Source: JAFNAG01 sp050011535 (GTDB taxonomy: Bacteria; Acidobacteriota; UBA6911). Taken from it: DNA of 64,000 nucleotides. This document shows, one piece after another, positions 17,458-26,560 of the stretch. The notes below the pieces were generated by a model, which was given only the letters and a program-made list of their open reading frames with translations, was not told the origin of the DNA and did no database searches. The position numbers and the translations under genes were made by a program. The stretch lies in assembly GCA_050011535.1 (NCBI GenBank), contig JBEKIX010000006.1, positions 1-64,000 of the forward strand, in the 5' to 3' direction. Each line of letters starts with the position of its first letter. Position 1 is the stretch's first letter.

Positions 17458-18950
17458 CAGTAGAGGTTTACAAACAACGCACAGATTTCGTCGATGGTCT
17501 TACGCACGCGCGCAATGGAAGCCCGCACGTTGTTGGCGAAAATACTGAAGATCAGGTTGTGTCCCGACTTTGTCGTCATGTAGCCAGAAAGAGCAGCCAC
17601 ATCTCCGAGTGTCCCCGTTTTAGCATGAATCACGCCCTTGGTCGGTCCGGAAGATAGTCGGTTGCGGAGCGTTCCGTCCGTGCCGCTGACAGCAAGCGTG
17701 TTCAGAAAAAGCTCAAAATAGGGACGCGTCGAGAGGAACATGAGCAAGGATGTCTGGAATCTCGGGGTCACCAGATTGTCGCGCGAGAGGCCGCAGCCGT
17801 CGCTGAGGTTGATTTTGTCATCGTCCCTGATGCCCGCGCTTTCCAGGAAGTTCTTCACGACCCTCAGCCCGGCTTCATCCGTGCCTGCGCCACCCAACTC
17901 GGCGCCGAGCACCCTGAGCAACATCTCGGCGTGAAGGTTCAAGCTACGCTTGTTGATGATCTCGAGAGCGCGGATCAATGGCGGCGACTGGTGCTCGGCA
18001 AGGAGCTTCCAACTGAGGTGCGCGTCGGGCGAAACATCCCCGGCATGGTTGCTGCGTACGGCTCCGTCGGCAGGAATGCCGTTCCGGCGCAGTTCCTCCT
18101 TGAATAGCGTCGCGGTCGCTTCCGCGGGACGTTCCAGCAGAACGTACTGGCTGTATCCCTGCGATGCCGGCAGAACGCCGGAAATCACAAGGCGCGTCGT
18201 ACCTGGGAGGATCCTTGCGTATATGGTCCTCTGAGCATGGGGTTCCCCCGTCACGCCGAGGTTGCGGATCTGGAAGTAAGACGTCTGCGGCTCGACGCTC
18301 ACCTGCACCAGTTGGTTTGCCTTAGTCGGCCGTACGTGGACCCAGAAGACGTTGTTGTTGATGCTTAGCGCGTTGATGGGCGCTCCATAGACCGACTTCA
18401 GATCCTGTGCGGTCCATCCCTTTCCGTGAGTAGTAAATTCAAAATAGCTGTCGTCGCCGATGACGTTTCCGTGAATCTTCTTGATGCCCAGAACTTTGAT
18501 CGACTCGGCAAGTTCCTCCAGAGCGGGCTTTTCGAGAAGCTCCTTGGTGGGGTCCATCAGATTTGGATCCCCTCGGCCTACCAGTATGATGTCTCCTGCA
18601 AGAGTTCCGTCGGACTGAATGGCGCCGTTGGTATAAACTCCCGTGCGAAATCGGAAATCCGGCCCAAGCTTTTCAAGGCAGGTCGATGTGGTCACGACTT
18701 TGAGAACCGATGCCGGTTGAAATGTCTTGTCGGGATTGACGGAGAGAATTACGTTGTTTGTGGTCGGATCAAAAATCTCGATTCCCCAATCGGCGGATCG
18801 CATGCCCGGACGCTTCAGGAACTGCGCAATCTTGCTCTGAATCGTCTCGATGGGACCGGCATAAGTAAGGATGGAGGAGGTAGGAATTAAAAACACGGCC
18901 AAACAAATCGCCGCACGAAACTTGCGCAAGGGCGAAAAAAATCTGGTCAT
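17457..18950 (-). CDS. dacB: D-alanyl-D-alanine carboxypeptidase/endopeptidase (PBP4-type, S13)
   Basis: A 497-residue exported peptidoglycan hydrolase. A signal peptide begins MTRFFSPLRKFRAAICLAVF; the frame is open another 29 codons upstream but that part is not signal-like. Active-site motifs: SxxK in FQPASVLKVVTTST, SxN-type in NLSDGCGLSRDNLVTP, and KTG in GVIHAKTGTLGDVAALSGYM. The family cleaves the terminal D-Ala and peptide cross-links in the periplasm. It is 169 bp downstream of panC and overlaps moaD, an unusual partner for a murein enzyme. Confidence 0.93.
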   Translation of the reverse strand: MTRFFSPLRKFRAAICLAVFLIPTSSILTYAGPIETIQSKIAQFLKRPGMRSADWGIEIFDPTTNNVILSVNPDKTFQPASVLKVVTTSTCLEKLGPDFRFRTGVYTNGAIQSDGTLAGDIILVGRGDPNLMDPTKELLEKPALEELAESIKVLGIKKIHGNVIGDDSYFEFTTHGKGWTAQDLKSVYGAPINALSINNNVFWVHVRPTKANQLVQVSVEPQTSYFQIRNLGVTGEPHAQRTIYARILPGTTRLVISGVLPASQGYSQYVLLERPAEATATLFKEELRRNGIPADGAVRSNHAGDVSPDAHLSWKLLAEHQSPPLIRALEIINKRSLNLHAEMLLRVLGAELGGAGTDEAGLRVVKNFLESAGIRDDDKINLSDGCGLSRDNLVTPRFQTSLLMFLSTRPYFELFLNTLAVSGTDGTLRNRLSSGPTKGVIHAKTGTLGDVAALSGYMTTKSGHNLIFSIFANNVRASIARVRKTIDEICALFVNLY

Positions 18951-19119
18951 TCTGCTGGTATCCTCCGCTGCGCACCCAAATTCGGGGCAGGCTGCATCCT
19001 TTGTCCTGGCGTCCAGGAGCCAGTTGTGTTGCAGCATAACACAATCTCCACATGAAGATCCTCATCATTTTATCGACGTGAAGATCAGGATCGTGTAGGA
19101 AATTCCGGCCATGACCGGT

Positions 19120-20007
19120 TTATTCGGGGGGAATCTCGGCCAGGAGCGAGTCGTTCAGCGCCGTTTCGCCGATTCGGGCTCCGACGCCAATCAGGACTGT
19201 GCCCTGGAGCTTGCTCACGGGCTCGAGTGTTTCCGGATCGGCCACGAAGGCATAGTCCAGGCTCGCCATCTGTTCACTCCCCAGGACTTTCACAATCTCC
19301 TGGATCAGTTTCTTGGCCTGCCTTTCTCCCCGCATAATCGCTTTCTCTGCCGTTTGGAGGCTTCGGTAGAGTACGGGTGCCGCGGCTCGTTCCTGATCGG
19401 TGAGAAAGATGTTGCGCGTGCCATATGCCAAGCCGGATGGATGTCGCGTGACGGGCGCCACCACAACCTCAGTTCCCAAGTTGAGATCTCTGATCATCTT
19501 TCGCAGGATGGCGCCGGGAACAGCATCCTTCAAGCCCAGGAAAAGAAACGAAGGCCTGACAAGGTGGATCATTTTCAGGACTGTTGTCGTCCTGCCGCGA
19601 AAATAGACTGACTGCGGAATCCCGTGCAGCTTCTCGCCCAGTTTTTCCACCTGGATATAGGTCGAAAAATCATGGGGAAACATCTCTTCTTCCGCTGGCG
19701 CGAACACATAATCCACGTTTTGCTGGCTCAGCAGATCTACATCCTTGGTGATATCCCGTGGGTACTTCTGATACTCCTCATCGCTGAGAAACTGGTTGCG
19801 GTCGATAAAGATCGAGACCACCACCAGGTCCGTCATCTTGCGCGCGGCTTCAATGAGGCCGATATGCCCCGGGTGGATTACACCCATCGTCGGAACCAGG
19901 CCGATTTGTACGTCGCTCGACTGAAGCTTGGCGCTGATCGCCGACATCCGCGAAAGACGGCTGATGATCTCCATAGGAGCGACATCATAATCAAAATTGA
20001 CGCTCAT
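19120..20007 (-). CDS. panC: Pantoate--beta-alanine ligase, divergent
   Basis: A 295-residue protein of the pantothenate synthetase family, which joins pantoate and beta-alanine at the cost of ATP. The nucleotide-binding VPTMGVIHPGHIGLIEAAR keeps the HxGH motif, and VVSIFIDRNQF keeps the pantoate-contacting Gln. However, the block normally reading like GEKDxQQ is LGLKDAVPGAIL, which lacks both Gln residues, and the block normally ending SSRN is PSGLAYGTRN. So the fold is certain but catalytic identity is less so; it may be a family variant with altered substrate handling. It lies 34 bp after folK, in the cofactor-biosynthesis part of a minus-strand run. Confidence 0.82.
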   Translation of the reverse strand: MSVNFDYDVAPMEIISRLSRMSAISAKLQSSDVQIGLVPTMGVIHPGHIGLIEAARKMTDLVVVSIFIDRNQFLSDEEYQKYPRDITKDVDLLSQQNVDYVFAPAEEEMFPHDFSTYIQVEKLGEKLHGIPQSVYFRGRTTTVLKMIHLVRPSFLFLGLKDAVPGAILRKMIRDLNLGTEVVVAPVTRHPSGLAYGTRNIFLTDQERAAAPVLYRSLQTAEKAIMRGERQAKKLIQEIVKVLGSEQMASLDYAFVADPETLEPVSKLQGTVLIGVGARIGETALNDSLLAEIPPE

Positions 20008-20026
20008 TCAAGGACATTCACGATTT

Positions 20027-20039
20027 GTAACTGTTTCGC
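20027..20039 (+). repeat. Solo terminal-repeat sequence of the foldback family
   Basis: GTAACTGTTTCGC lies alone in the 34 bp folK-panC spacer and differs from the family end GTAACTGTTTAGC by one base. No element body is attached, so it is either an excision remnant or chance. Confidence 0.4.
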
Positions 20040-20041
20040 CC

Positions 20042-20542
20042 TTACTCCTGCATTCCTGAATGCAGCTTCACGCTCGAGGAGTCAGGGCAGGCAACGAGCA
20101 GAGAATGAATGGTTTCCTGGAGCAGCGGGTGAAGGACATCCGGTGCAATCTCGGCGAAAGGTTTCAGAACGAACCGTCGTTGCGTCATTCTTGGATGAGG
20201 GATCTGGAGGGATGGTTCGTTGAGAACAAGTGTGCCGAACAAAAGAATGTCCAGGTCCAGAGTGCGCGGCGCCCCCGGGAAGGTGCGAATCCGGCCATGG
20301 AACGCCTCAATCTCCTGAAGTCGTGCCAGTAACTGCCCCGGATTCAGGTTCGTCTCCACCTCCACGACAATATTCAGAAACCATGGTTGCTCTTGAACGC
20401 CCCATGGCTCCGATTCGTAAGCAGAGGATATCTTTCGGATTTCGATACCCGCGCTGCGCAGGCTTTCAATTCCGCCGGTCAGATGGGCCTTTCGATCACC
20501 CAGATTCGAACCGGCAGACAGGTAGACGATCGCAGAGGTCAT
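20042..20542 (-). CDS. folK: 2-amino-4-hydroxy-6-hydroxymethyldihydropteridine pyrophosphokinase
   Basis: A 166-residue HPPK that transfers pyrophosphate from ATP to the pterin alcohol in folate synthesis. Motifs: AIVYLSAGSNLGDRKAHL at the N-terminus, SSAYESEPWGVQEQPWFLN, the metal/ATP region RTLDLDILLFG, and IPHPRMTQRRFVLKPFAEIAP. Length is typical. It starts 10 bp after lptD on the same strand and precedes panC, so lptD-folK-panC is probably one transcript. Confidence 0.95.
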   Translation of the reverse strand: MTSAIVYLSAGSNLGDRKAHLTGGIESLRSAGIEIRKISSAYESEPWGVQEQPWFLNIVVEVETNLNPGQLLARLQEIEAFHGRIRTFPGAPRTLDLDILLFGTLVLNEPSLQIPHPRMTQRRFVLKPFAEIAPDVLHPLLQETIHSLLVACPDSSSVKLHSGMQE

Positions 20543-20552
20543 AAATCCAAAA

Positions 20553-22898
20553 TCAGAAAAGCCGCTCCGGTCCCTTCAGGTTTCCAAAATTCCCGATGCC
20601 CTTGAGAGAGAAGGAAAACGTAAATCGGCTCTCGGTGCGGAAATTCAGATCATACTGTTGAAAATCCAGAGAGACACCGCAGCAATTCCAGATATAGTTC
20701 AGCCGGGAGTTGCTGTTCAGGAGCACGTGGGTCTGAATATTGTAGCTTAGCGTGAGGCCAGCGGAGAATCCTTTGCTAAGCGACCCGTATCCCAATTGAG
20801 CCTGAATATGATTGGCGGAGAATGCACCGGGCTCGAGCGCGTTTGCTTTGACGAAGGTGCCCGCGAGCGTCAGGTTGTCCTGGCTCCAGGCAGCCCATAG
20901 GCTCGTGTCGCGCAGCCGGTCGAACTTGGGATCATAGTCGGCACGCACATCATAGGAGATGCCCGGCCGGGGCATGACACGCAGGCTTATGTTCACAGGG
21001 GACGAAGAGCGCTCGATGCCGGTCGCCGAGAAGCCGCTCAAAGTGTCCAGCGGGTAAAACTGATTGGCTTCACCGGGCAAAAACGCGCCGCCGAAGGTCG
21101 GATCGAAATAATACTTCTGCGCCACCTTGAAGGAGAGAACCTCATAGTTTTCGAATATTCCCGGCTTGGTCTCGCGCTTCCGCATGATGCGGTTCACGAT
21201 GCCGTACTCGATTTCATTGGTGTCGGCGATCGCATCCTCGTCGTCGAAGCGAATGGTCTCGTTAGCATCCGTGATGCCGTGGATCCTGCGATAGGTCAGC
21301 ATGGGCTCCACGATGTGCTTGAAATCGCCCAACCACCCGGAATGGAAGTTCCCTTCGAGTTCCGGAGTGCGGAGGCTGACCTCGAAATCAGAGTATTGCC
21401 GGCGCAGCGGTGTATTGAGGACCACCGGCTGATTGGCGTCGGATAACCGCGCACTATAGTAGGTCTCCCGGAATCCGAAAGAGGGTACGATTGAGAATCC
21501 CGCAAAAGACGGAACACGGACGGACAGGCTCGGGAAAAAATCCAACCGCTGGACGATGCGGGGCGTCTCGATGACGCTGTCGATCCTGGAAAGTCCCTCG
21601 GCAGCGGCCCGCAAAGTGAAGATCAACGGCGTCCGGCCCAGGGACTTGCCCAGGGAGAAAAACTCAAGGGAGGGTGACTTGCGAGTCACCAGCGACCCGC
21701 TCGGGAAAAACACCTCCCTGCGCTCAAATGATATATCGGTCGAGAAACTGTCACTGTTGCGCGTGGCAAAAAGGAGGGCCTGCTCCTCAGGAATGGTTGC
21801 GGCCTGGAAACTCTCTGAAAACGTCTGGCGGAATTGAAAATTGGTTGACATGTTGACGCTGGCGACCGCGCGAAAACCGTTTTCGAACTGAGCCACTCCA
21901 TTGGCCTGCAACACCGCGCCGCCTTGATGCAGACGATCGTTGACGCCGTACGCTTCTATGTCCAGGCTGGTTTCGTCATTGGGCCGCGTGCGGAACAAGC
22001 CGCCCATCCCAAAGCCGCGCACGCTGTAGTAGTCGCCATGAAGCTCGATATCCGAACTCTGTCCCAGCGGCTGATAGTATCCGAGATCGAATTGTCGCCC
22101 TTTGGTAGTTGAGCTTCCCGTATGGAAGGGCAGAAAACCCGCGCTGCGCTTTTTGTTTTCCAGCGGGACGACGAGGTAGGGCAGATAGAAGACCGGCACT
22201 CCCTTGACTTTGAAAAACACGTGGCGAAGGCGTGCAGTCTGGTCGACGTGGATCTTCGCATCCAAGACATCGAAACCCCACTTGGGAACCTTCTCCTGAC
22301 AGGATGTGAGGAGACCGTTCTCAAGCTCGTAAGTATCATGCCCGGTCTTGAGCACCTTCTTGCCCTGGATCAGGAACCCTTGATCTGTGTGGCCCACCGC
22401 ATCATAGAACGTCGCGGTCTCATTGCTCGCATCGAACTCGGCCCGGGAACAGGTCAGCGACTGCTGACCCTGGCTGAACTGAGTCTTGCCTGAGGTCGAG
22501 CCTTTGTGCGTGGCGTCGTCATATTCGGCACTGTCGCAAGTGATGCGGATATCCTGATAAGTGATCGTGACGTGGCCGGTGGCGTGATGGCGGGTCTTGG
22601 TACTCTCCTGGTAGTCTGATGTGATCACGACCTTGCCGTTGCGGTAGGGAATTTCCGTGGTCACCTGTTCGCGAAATCGAGACTCGGGTGGCTCCTGAGC
22701 AAAACCGCGCTCGGAGGCGGCGAGGCTGATTAAGATGAGCAGCCAGAGACCCAGACGGCAGGGTAGGTATGAGTTCAAAACAGGTCTCAATGCGCGACCG
22801 CCAACCAGATGGTCAGGCGCAGGTTTATTGGCAAGCGAGCTCAGACCCTGACTTCTGTGTTTCAGCGGCGACGAATGTGCGCCGCTTCCGAGGCCCAA
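20553..22898 (-). CDS. lptD: LPS-assembly protein LptD
   Basis: About 781 residues (less if a downstream start is used). After a hydrophobic leader (LGLWLLILISLAASERGFAQ, near residues 50-68) comes the OstA-type periplasmic jellyroll (ATGHVTITYQDIRITCDSAEYD), then the beta-barrel with the LptD signature region VFYLPYLVVPLENKKRSAGFLP. It inserts LPS into the outer-membrane outer leaflet together with LptE. The N-terminal 45 residues before the leader are basic and unlike a signal peptide; a TTG at 22778 would place the leader near the start and is a reasonable alternative. This gene is the main evidence for a diderm LPS-bearing envelope. Confidence 0.9.
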   Translation of the reverse strand: MGLGSGAHSSPLKHRSQGLSSLANKPAPDHLVGGRALRPVLNSYLPCRLGLWLLILISLAASERGFAQEPPESRFREQVTTEIPYRNGKVVITSDYQESTKTRHHATGHVTITYQDIRITCDSAEYDDATHKGSTSGKTQFSQGQQSLTCSRAEFDASNETATFYDAVGHTDQGFLIQGKKVLKTGHDTYELENGLLTSCQEKVPKWGFDVLDAKIHVDQTARLRHVFFKVKGVPVFYLPYLVVPLENKKRSAGFLPFHTGSSTTKGRQFDLGYYQPLGQSSDIELHGDYYSVRGFGMGGLFRTRPNDETSLDIEAYGVNDRLHQGGAVLQANGVAQFENGFRAVASVNMSTNFQFRQTFSESFQAATIPEEQALLFATRNSDSFSTDISFERREVFFPSGSLVTRKSPSLEFFSLGKSLGRTPLIFTLRAAAEGLSRIDSVIETPRIVQRLDFFPSLSVRVPSFAGFSIVPSFGFRETYYSARLSDANQPVVLNTPLRRQYSDFEVSLRTPELEGNFHSGWLGDFKHIVEPMLTYRRIHGITDANETIRFDDEDAIADTNEIEYGIVNRIMRKRETKPGIFENYEVLSFKVAQKYYFDPTFGGAFLPGEANQFYPLDTLSGFSATGIERSSSPVNISLRVMPRPGISYDVRADYDPKFDRLRDTSLWAAWSQDNLTLAGTFVKANALEPGAFSANHIQAQLGYGSLSKGFSAGLTLSYNIQTHVLLNSNSRLNYIWNCCGVSLDFQQYDLNFRTESRFTFSFSLKGIGNFGNLKGPERLF

Positions 22899-23082
22899 GC
22901 CATGTTCAGGTCATTACGTTAGCAGCAGAAAGTGCCGCCTTCAATCCGTTTTTTTGAAAGGGTTACGCGCCGTCCGAAGACCGTGGTATTCTGTACTTTC
23001 TCATGGCTTCCGGCCTTGCGCGCTCGTAATGTCGCGCGCGATTCCCGGGCTCAAGTGCGAACATATTCCAGAGAGCAGACCT

Positions 23083-24096
23083 ATGATCATCGAATCCTCC
23101 GCACCCACTCGCGTGGATCTTGCCGGCGGGACCGTGGACATCTGGCCTCTCTACCTCTTTCACGAAGGAGCCGTGACCGTTAACTTTGCCGTGAATCTGC
23201 CCGCGCGGTGCCGCGTCGTTCCCCGTAATGACGGGAGATTCGTTTTACGCTCCGTGGATACGGGCGAGGCCGCGGAATTTGATGGTCTGCCGGCGCTGCG
23301 CACAACCGCATCGCTCCGGTTGCTGGCGCGGCTGATTTATTTCTTCGCTCCCACGTCAGGGCTTGAGATGGTGACCCATTGTACCGCGCCGCCGGGATCG
23401 GGCCTCGCGGGATCATCGGCTCTTAACGTTGCGATCTGTGCCGCCTTGAATCGGCTCTTGGGTCTGAATCGTAACCTTGAAGAGTTGATTCGAATTGCCC
23501 GGGACGTGGAGGCGCAGGTGATCGAGGTTCCCACCGGCATGCAGGATTATTATCCGGCAGCCTATGGGGGGATTCAGGCGATTCACTTCTCTGCAAGCGG
23601 TGTCCTGCGCGAGGAGATCCACATTGACCCGGAGCGATTGGCTGAGCGCTTGATTCTCATCTATTCCGGACAGCAACGCAACTCCGGCATCAACAACTGG
23701 GATGTAATGAAACGCCACATCGATGGCGACCGGGAAGTATTTCGCGCGTTCGAGGGGATCATCGCCGCCGCCAACAAGACTCTGGAAGCTCTGCGCAGCG
23801 GATCCTTCGATGCAATCGACGATGCTCTTGCAGAGGAATGGGCTAATCGCCGGGTGCTGAGTTCCGGAATCACCACCCCAGAAATTGACGAGATCGTATC
23901 TCTTGCAATTTCTTTTGGGGCCCGCTCCGCCAAAGTCTGTGGTGCGGGCGGCGGCGGCTGCATGGTTTTGAGCGTGCCGGAAGGAAGGCGCCGGGAGATT
24001 GAGAACAAGCTCCGCGAACGTCGGGTGCAGGTAATCGACTACTCGATTGCGCGTAAAGGAGTGTCGTTCGAGGGGGGAACAGCCGAAATGGAATGA
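23083..24096 (+). CDS. GHMP-family sugar kinase
   Basis: A 337-residue kinase of the galactokinase/homoserine/mevalonate/phosphomevalonate superfamily. It shows an N-terminal sugar-binding APTRVDLAGGTVDIWPLYLF, the ATP loop PPGSGLAGSSALNVAICAAL, and the C-terminal glycine loop AKVCGAGGGGCMVLSVP. The N-terminal ...RVDLAGGTVD... resembles heptose-7-phosphate kinase (HddA) and fucokinase-like proteins more than galactokinase, but the sugar is not certain. The chosen ATG follows GAGAGCAG; the frame is open further upstream without a family-like sequence. Divergent from lptD, which fits an envelope-sugar role. Confidence 0.83.
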   Translation: MIIESSAPTRVDLAGGTVDIWPLYLFHEGAVTVNFAVNLPARCRVVPRNDGRFVLRSVDTGEAAEFDGLPALRTTASLRLLARLIYFFAPTSGLEMVTHCTAPPGSGLAGSSALNVAICAALNRLLGLNRNLEELIRIARDVEAQVIEVPTGMQDYYPAAYGGIQAIHFSASGVLREEIHIDPERLAERLILIYSGQQRNSGINNWDVMKRHIDGDREVFRAFEGIIAAANKTLEALRSGSFDAIDDALAEEWANRRVLSSGITTPEIDEIVSLAISFGARSAKVCGAGGGGCMVLSVPEGRRREIENKLRERRVQVIDYSIARKGVSFEGGTAEME

Positions 24097-24186
24097 ACCT
24101 GGGTCAGTGCGCAATGCAGCTCTGAGCCTTCAGGCTAACAAATCTGGCTCGCGTCCAGCATGCGAGTTCATAACCAGGAGGATGGA

Positions 24187-25191
24187 ATGACCATCAAGAT
24201 CGCGATTAACGGTTTTGGCCGGATTGGCCGCAATCTCATCCGCTGTTCGTACAGGAATCCCGCGGTCGAATACGTCGGGGTCAACGACCTGACAAGCCCG
24301 GAAGTTCTCGCGCACCTGCTCAGATACGATTCGGTTTTGGGAAGATTCGACGATCCGGTTGCAGTCAAGGACGGAAATCTCGTCGTTGCCGGAAAGACCA
24401 TAAAAGTGTTCAGCGAAAAGGATCCTGCCAAGCTCAAATGGAGTGATCTGGGCGCGCAGGTGGTCATCGAGGCTACCGGCCTGTTCACGGATGGCGAGAA
24501 GGCGAGGGCGCATCTCAAGGGAACTGTCAAGAAAGTAATCATTTCCGCCCCCGGCAAGAATGTCGACGCGACCTTCTGCATGGGAGTCAATAGCGATACC
24601 TATAATCCGGCCAAGCACAATATTATCTCCAATGCTTCCTGTACGACCAATTGTCTGGCGCCGGTTGCCAAGGTTCTTGATGAATCCTTTGGCATCGAAT
24701 CGGGCTTCATGACGACCATTCACAGCTACACGAATGACCAAAACCTGCTCGATCTTATGCACCGCGACCTCCGGCGTGCGCGTGCGGCGGCTATCAATAT
24801 CGTGCCCACTTCCACGGGCGCCGCCAAAGCAATCGGTCTGGTGCTTCCGAACCTTGCCGGCCGCCTCGAAGGCCTGGCCATTCGCGTGCCCACCCCGGAT
24901 GTTTCGCTCGTCGACCTTGTGATTCTGGCCCGTGCGAAAACGACCAAAGAGGAGGTGAACAAGGCATTCAAGGCCGCAGCTGAGGGCTCGCTGAAAGGAA
25001 TCCTCGGCTATTGCGAGGAGCCACTGGTTTCCACCGATTTTTTGCAGAACCCGATGTCATCGATTCTCGATTCGCTGGAGACCAAAGTCAACGGAAGCCT
25101 CATCAAGACCCTGGCTTGGTACGACAACGAGTGGGGTTACTCGATGCGGCTCTTCGACCTGGCCCGGTACGTCGGCGAACGCCTCACCTAA
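24187..25191 (+). CDS. gap: Glyceraldehyde-3-phosphate dehydrogenase, type I
   Basis: A 334-residue NAD-dependent glycolytic enzyme. It begins MTIKIAINGFGRIGRNLIR (Rossmann fold), has the catalytic ISNASCTTNCLAP, and the C-terminal YDNEWGYSMRLFDL. It also keeps TVLGR-type DSVLGRFDD and the phosphate-binding STGAAKAIGLVLP. The start is 5 nt after AGGAGG. First gene of a gap-pgk-tpiA cluster; a 20-bp perfect inverted repeat separates it from pgk. Confidence 0.97.
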   Translation: MTIKIAINGFGRIGRNLIRCSYRNPAVEYVGVNDLTSPEVLAHLLRYDSVLGRFDDPVAVKDGNLVVAGKTIKVFSEKDPAKLKWSDLGAQVVIEATGLFTDGEKARAHLKGTVKKVIISAPGKNVDATFCMGVNSDTYNPAKHNIISNASCTTNCLAPVAKVLDESFGIESGFMTTIHSYTNDQNLLDLMHRDLRRARAAAINIVPTSTGAAKAIGLVLPNLAGRLEGLAIRVPTPDVSLVDLVILARAKTTKEEVNKAFKAAAEGSLKGILGYCEEPLVSTDFLQNPMSSILDSLETKVNGSLIKTLAWYDNEWGYSMRLFDLARYVGERLT

Positions 25192-25203
25192 ACGCAATAC
25201 GTT

Positions 25204-25261
25204 GAGATTCGAAATTCGAGATTCGAGATTCGAGATACAATAATCTCGAATTTCGAATCTC
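25204..25261. repeat. AT-rich perfect inverted repeat between gap and pgk
   Basis: GAGATTCGAAATTCGAGATT (25204-25223) is exactly complementary to AATCTCGAATTTCGAATCTC (25242-25261), and the 18-nt spacer repeats the ATTCGAG unit. There is no T-tract after the stem, so it is not a classical terminator. It could act as an mRNA-stabilising or partial termination hairpin between the two cistrons, or be an inserted small repeat. Confidence 0.8.
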
Positions 25262-25283
25262 GAATCACTTGGGGGTTGGAGCC

Positions 25284-26462
25284 ATGAATAAACTGACTAT
25301 CCGCGATCTCGACCTTAAGGGGCGGCGCGTTTTTGTGCGTGTCGACTTCAATGTTCCCATCAAATCCGGAAAGGTGGAAGACGACCTGCGGATCCGTGCT
25401 TCCCTCCCCACTATTCGATACGCGCTGGAGCAGGGTGCGATCTTGATTCTGGCCTCCCATCTCGGGAGACCCAAGGATGGGCCCGACCCCAAGTTCAGTC
25501 TCGCGCCGGTCGCCAAAAGGCTCTCGGAGCTGTTGGGCAAGGAAGTCACATTTGTACCTGATTGTGTGGGACCCGAGGTCGAGAATGCCGTTGGCAGAGC
25601 ATGCCCAGGAGAAGTAATTCTCCTCGAGAATCTCCGCTTTTATAAGGAAGAAGAGGCCAACGATCCTCGTTTTGCAAAGAAATTGGGGCAGCTGGCGCCG
25701 CTCTATGTTAATGACGCTTTCGGAAGCGCACATCGCGCTCATGCGTCCACCGAGGGCATCACGCATTTTGTCGAGAAAGCCTGCGCCGGTTTCCTGATGG
25801 AGGAGGAACTGCGCTATCTTGGCGGTGCGCTGGAACATCCCGATCGTCCTTTCGTTGCCATCATGGGCGGCGCCAAGATTTCGGACAAGATCGATGTAAT
25901 CGAGAATCTCCTGGGAAAGGTGGATCTGCTCCTGATCGGGGGCGCCATGATGTTTACATTCTTGAAGAGCCAGGGAAAGCAGATCGGAAAATCGCTGTGC
26001 GAAGTCGACAGGCTCGAGCTGGCACACCATCTCTTAGGGCGTGCCGCGTCGAAAATCGTGCTCCCAACCGATGCCGTTGCTGCGACCGGTGTGGAGGACG
26101 AGGCCTCCGCGCACATCGTGCCTGCCGACAGGATTCCGGAAAACGAGATGGGCCTTGACATCGGTCCGCAAACCATAGCGAATTACGCCTCTTTGCTGGT
26201 TCCCGCGCGCACGATTGTCTGGAACGGCCCGATGGGAGTCTTCGAGAAAAGTGCTTTTGCGTCCGGAACTCTCGCGATCGCGAAGGCAGTCGCGCAATCA
26301 AGCGCCGTGTCAATCGTAGGAGGAGGTGATTCCGCCGCAGCGGTTGCGAAGGCTGGAGTGGAGGACAAGATTTCCCACATATCGACGGGTGGTGGCGCCT
26401 TCCTCGAGTTCCTCGCCGGCAAGACGCTGCCGGGAGTCGCCGCCCTTACGGACAAGGAGTGA
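25284..26462 (+). CDS. pgk: Phosphoglycerate kinase
   Basis: A 392-residue glycolytic kinase that makes ATP from 1,3-bisphosphoglycerate. It shows RRVFVRVDFNVPIKSGKVED, ASHLGRPKDGPDPKFSLAPV, FVNDAFGSAHRAHAST-type text (LYVNDAFGSAHRAHASTEG), NGPMGVFEKSAFASGT and the C-terminal VVGGGDSAAAVAKAG-type loop (SIVGGGDSAAAV, then ISTGGGAFLEFLAGKTLPG). The start is set by the family N-terminus MNKLTIRDLDLKGRRV and a TTGGAG upstream. Second gene of the glycolytic cluster. Confidence 0.97.
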   Translation: MNKLTIRDLDLKGRRVFVRVDFNVPIKSGKVEDDLRIRASLPTIRYALEQGAILILASHLGRPKDGPDPKFSLAPVAKRLSELLGKEVTFVPDCVGPEVENAVGRACPGEVILLENLRFYKEEEANDPRFAKKLGQLAPLYVNDAFGSAHRAHASTEGITHFVEKACAGFLMEEELRYLGGALEHPDRPFVAIMGGAKISDKIDVIENLLGKVDLLLIGGAMMFTFLKSQGKQIGKSLCEVDRLELAHHLLGRAASKIVLPTDAVAATGVEDEASAHIVPADRIPENEMGLDIGPQTIANYASLLVPARTIVWNGPMGVFEKSAFASGTLAIAKAVAQSSAVSIVGGGDSAAAVAKAGVEDKISHISTGGGAFLEFLAGKTLPGVAALTDKE

Positions 26463-26560
26463 ACCGATTCAATTCCAAGACCCCACGATCCCGATTTGAT
26501 GGCCGAATTGCGTTTTAGCGTCTTGGATCTCTGGGTCCTGATGGCTTGTACGGAGAGGAA

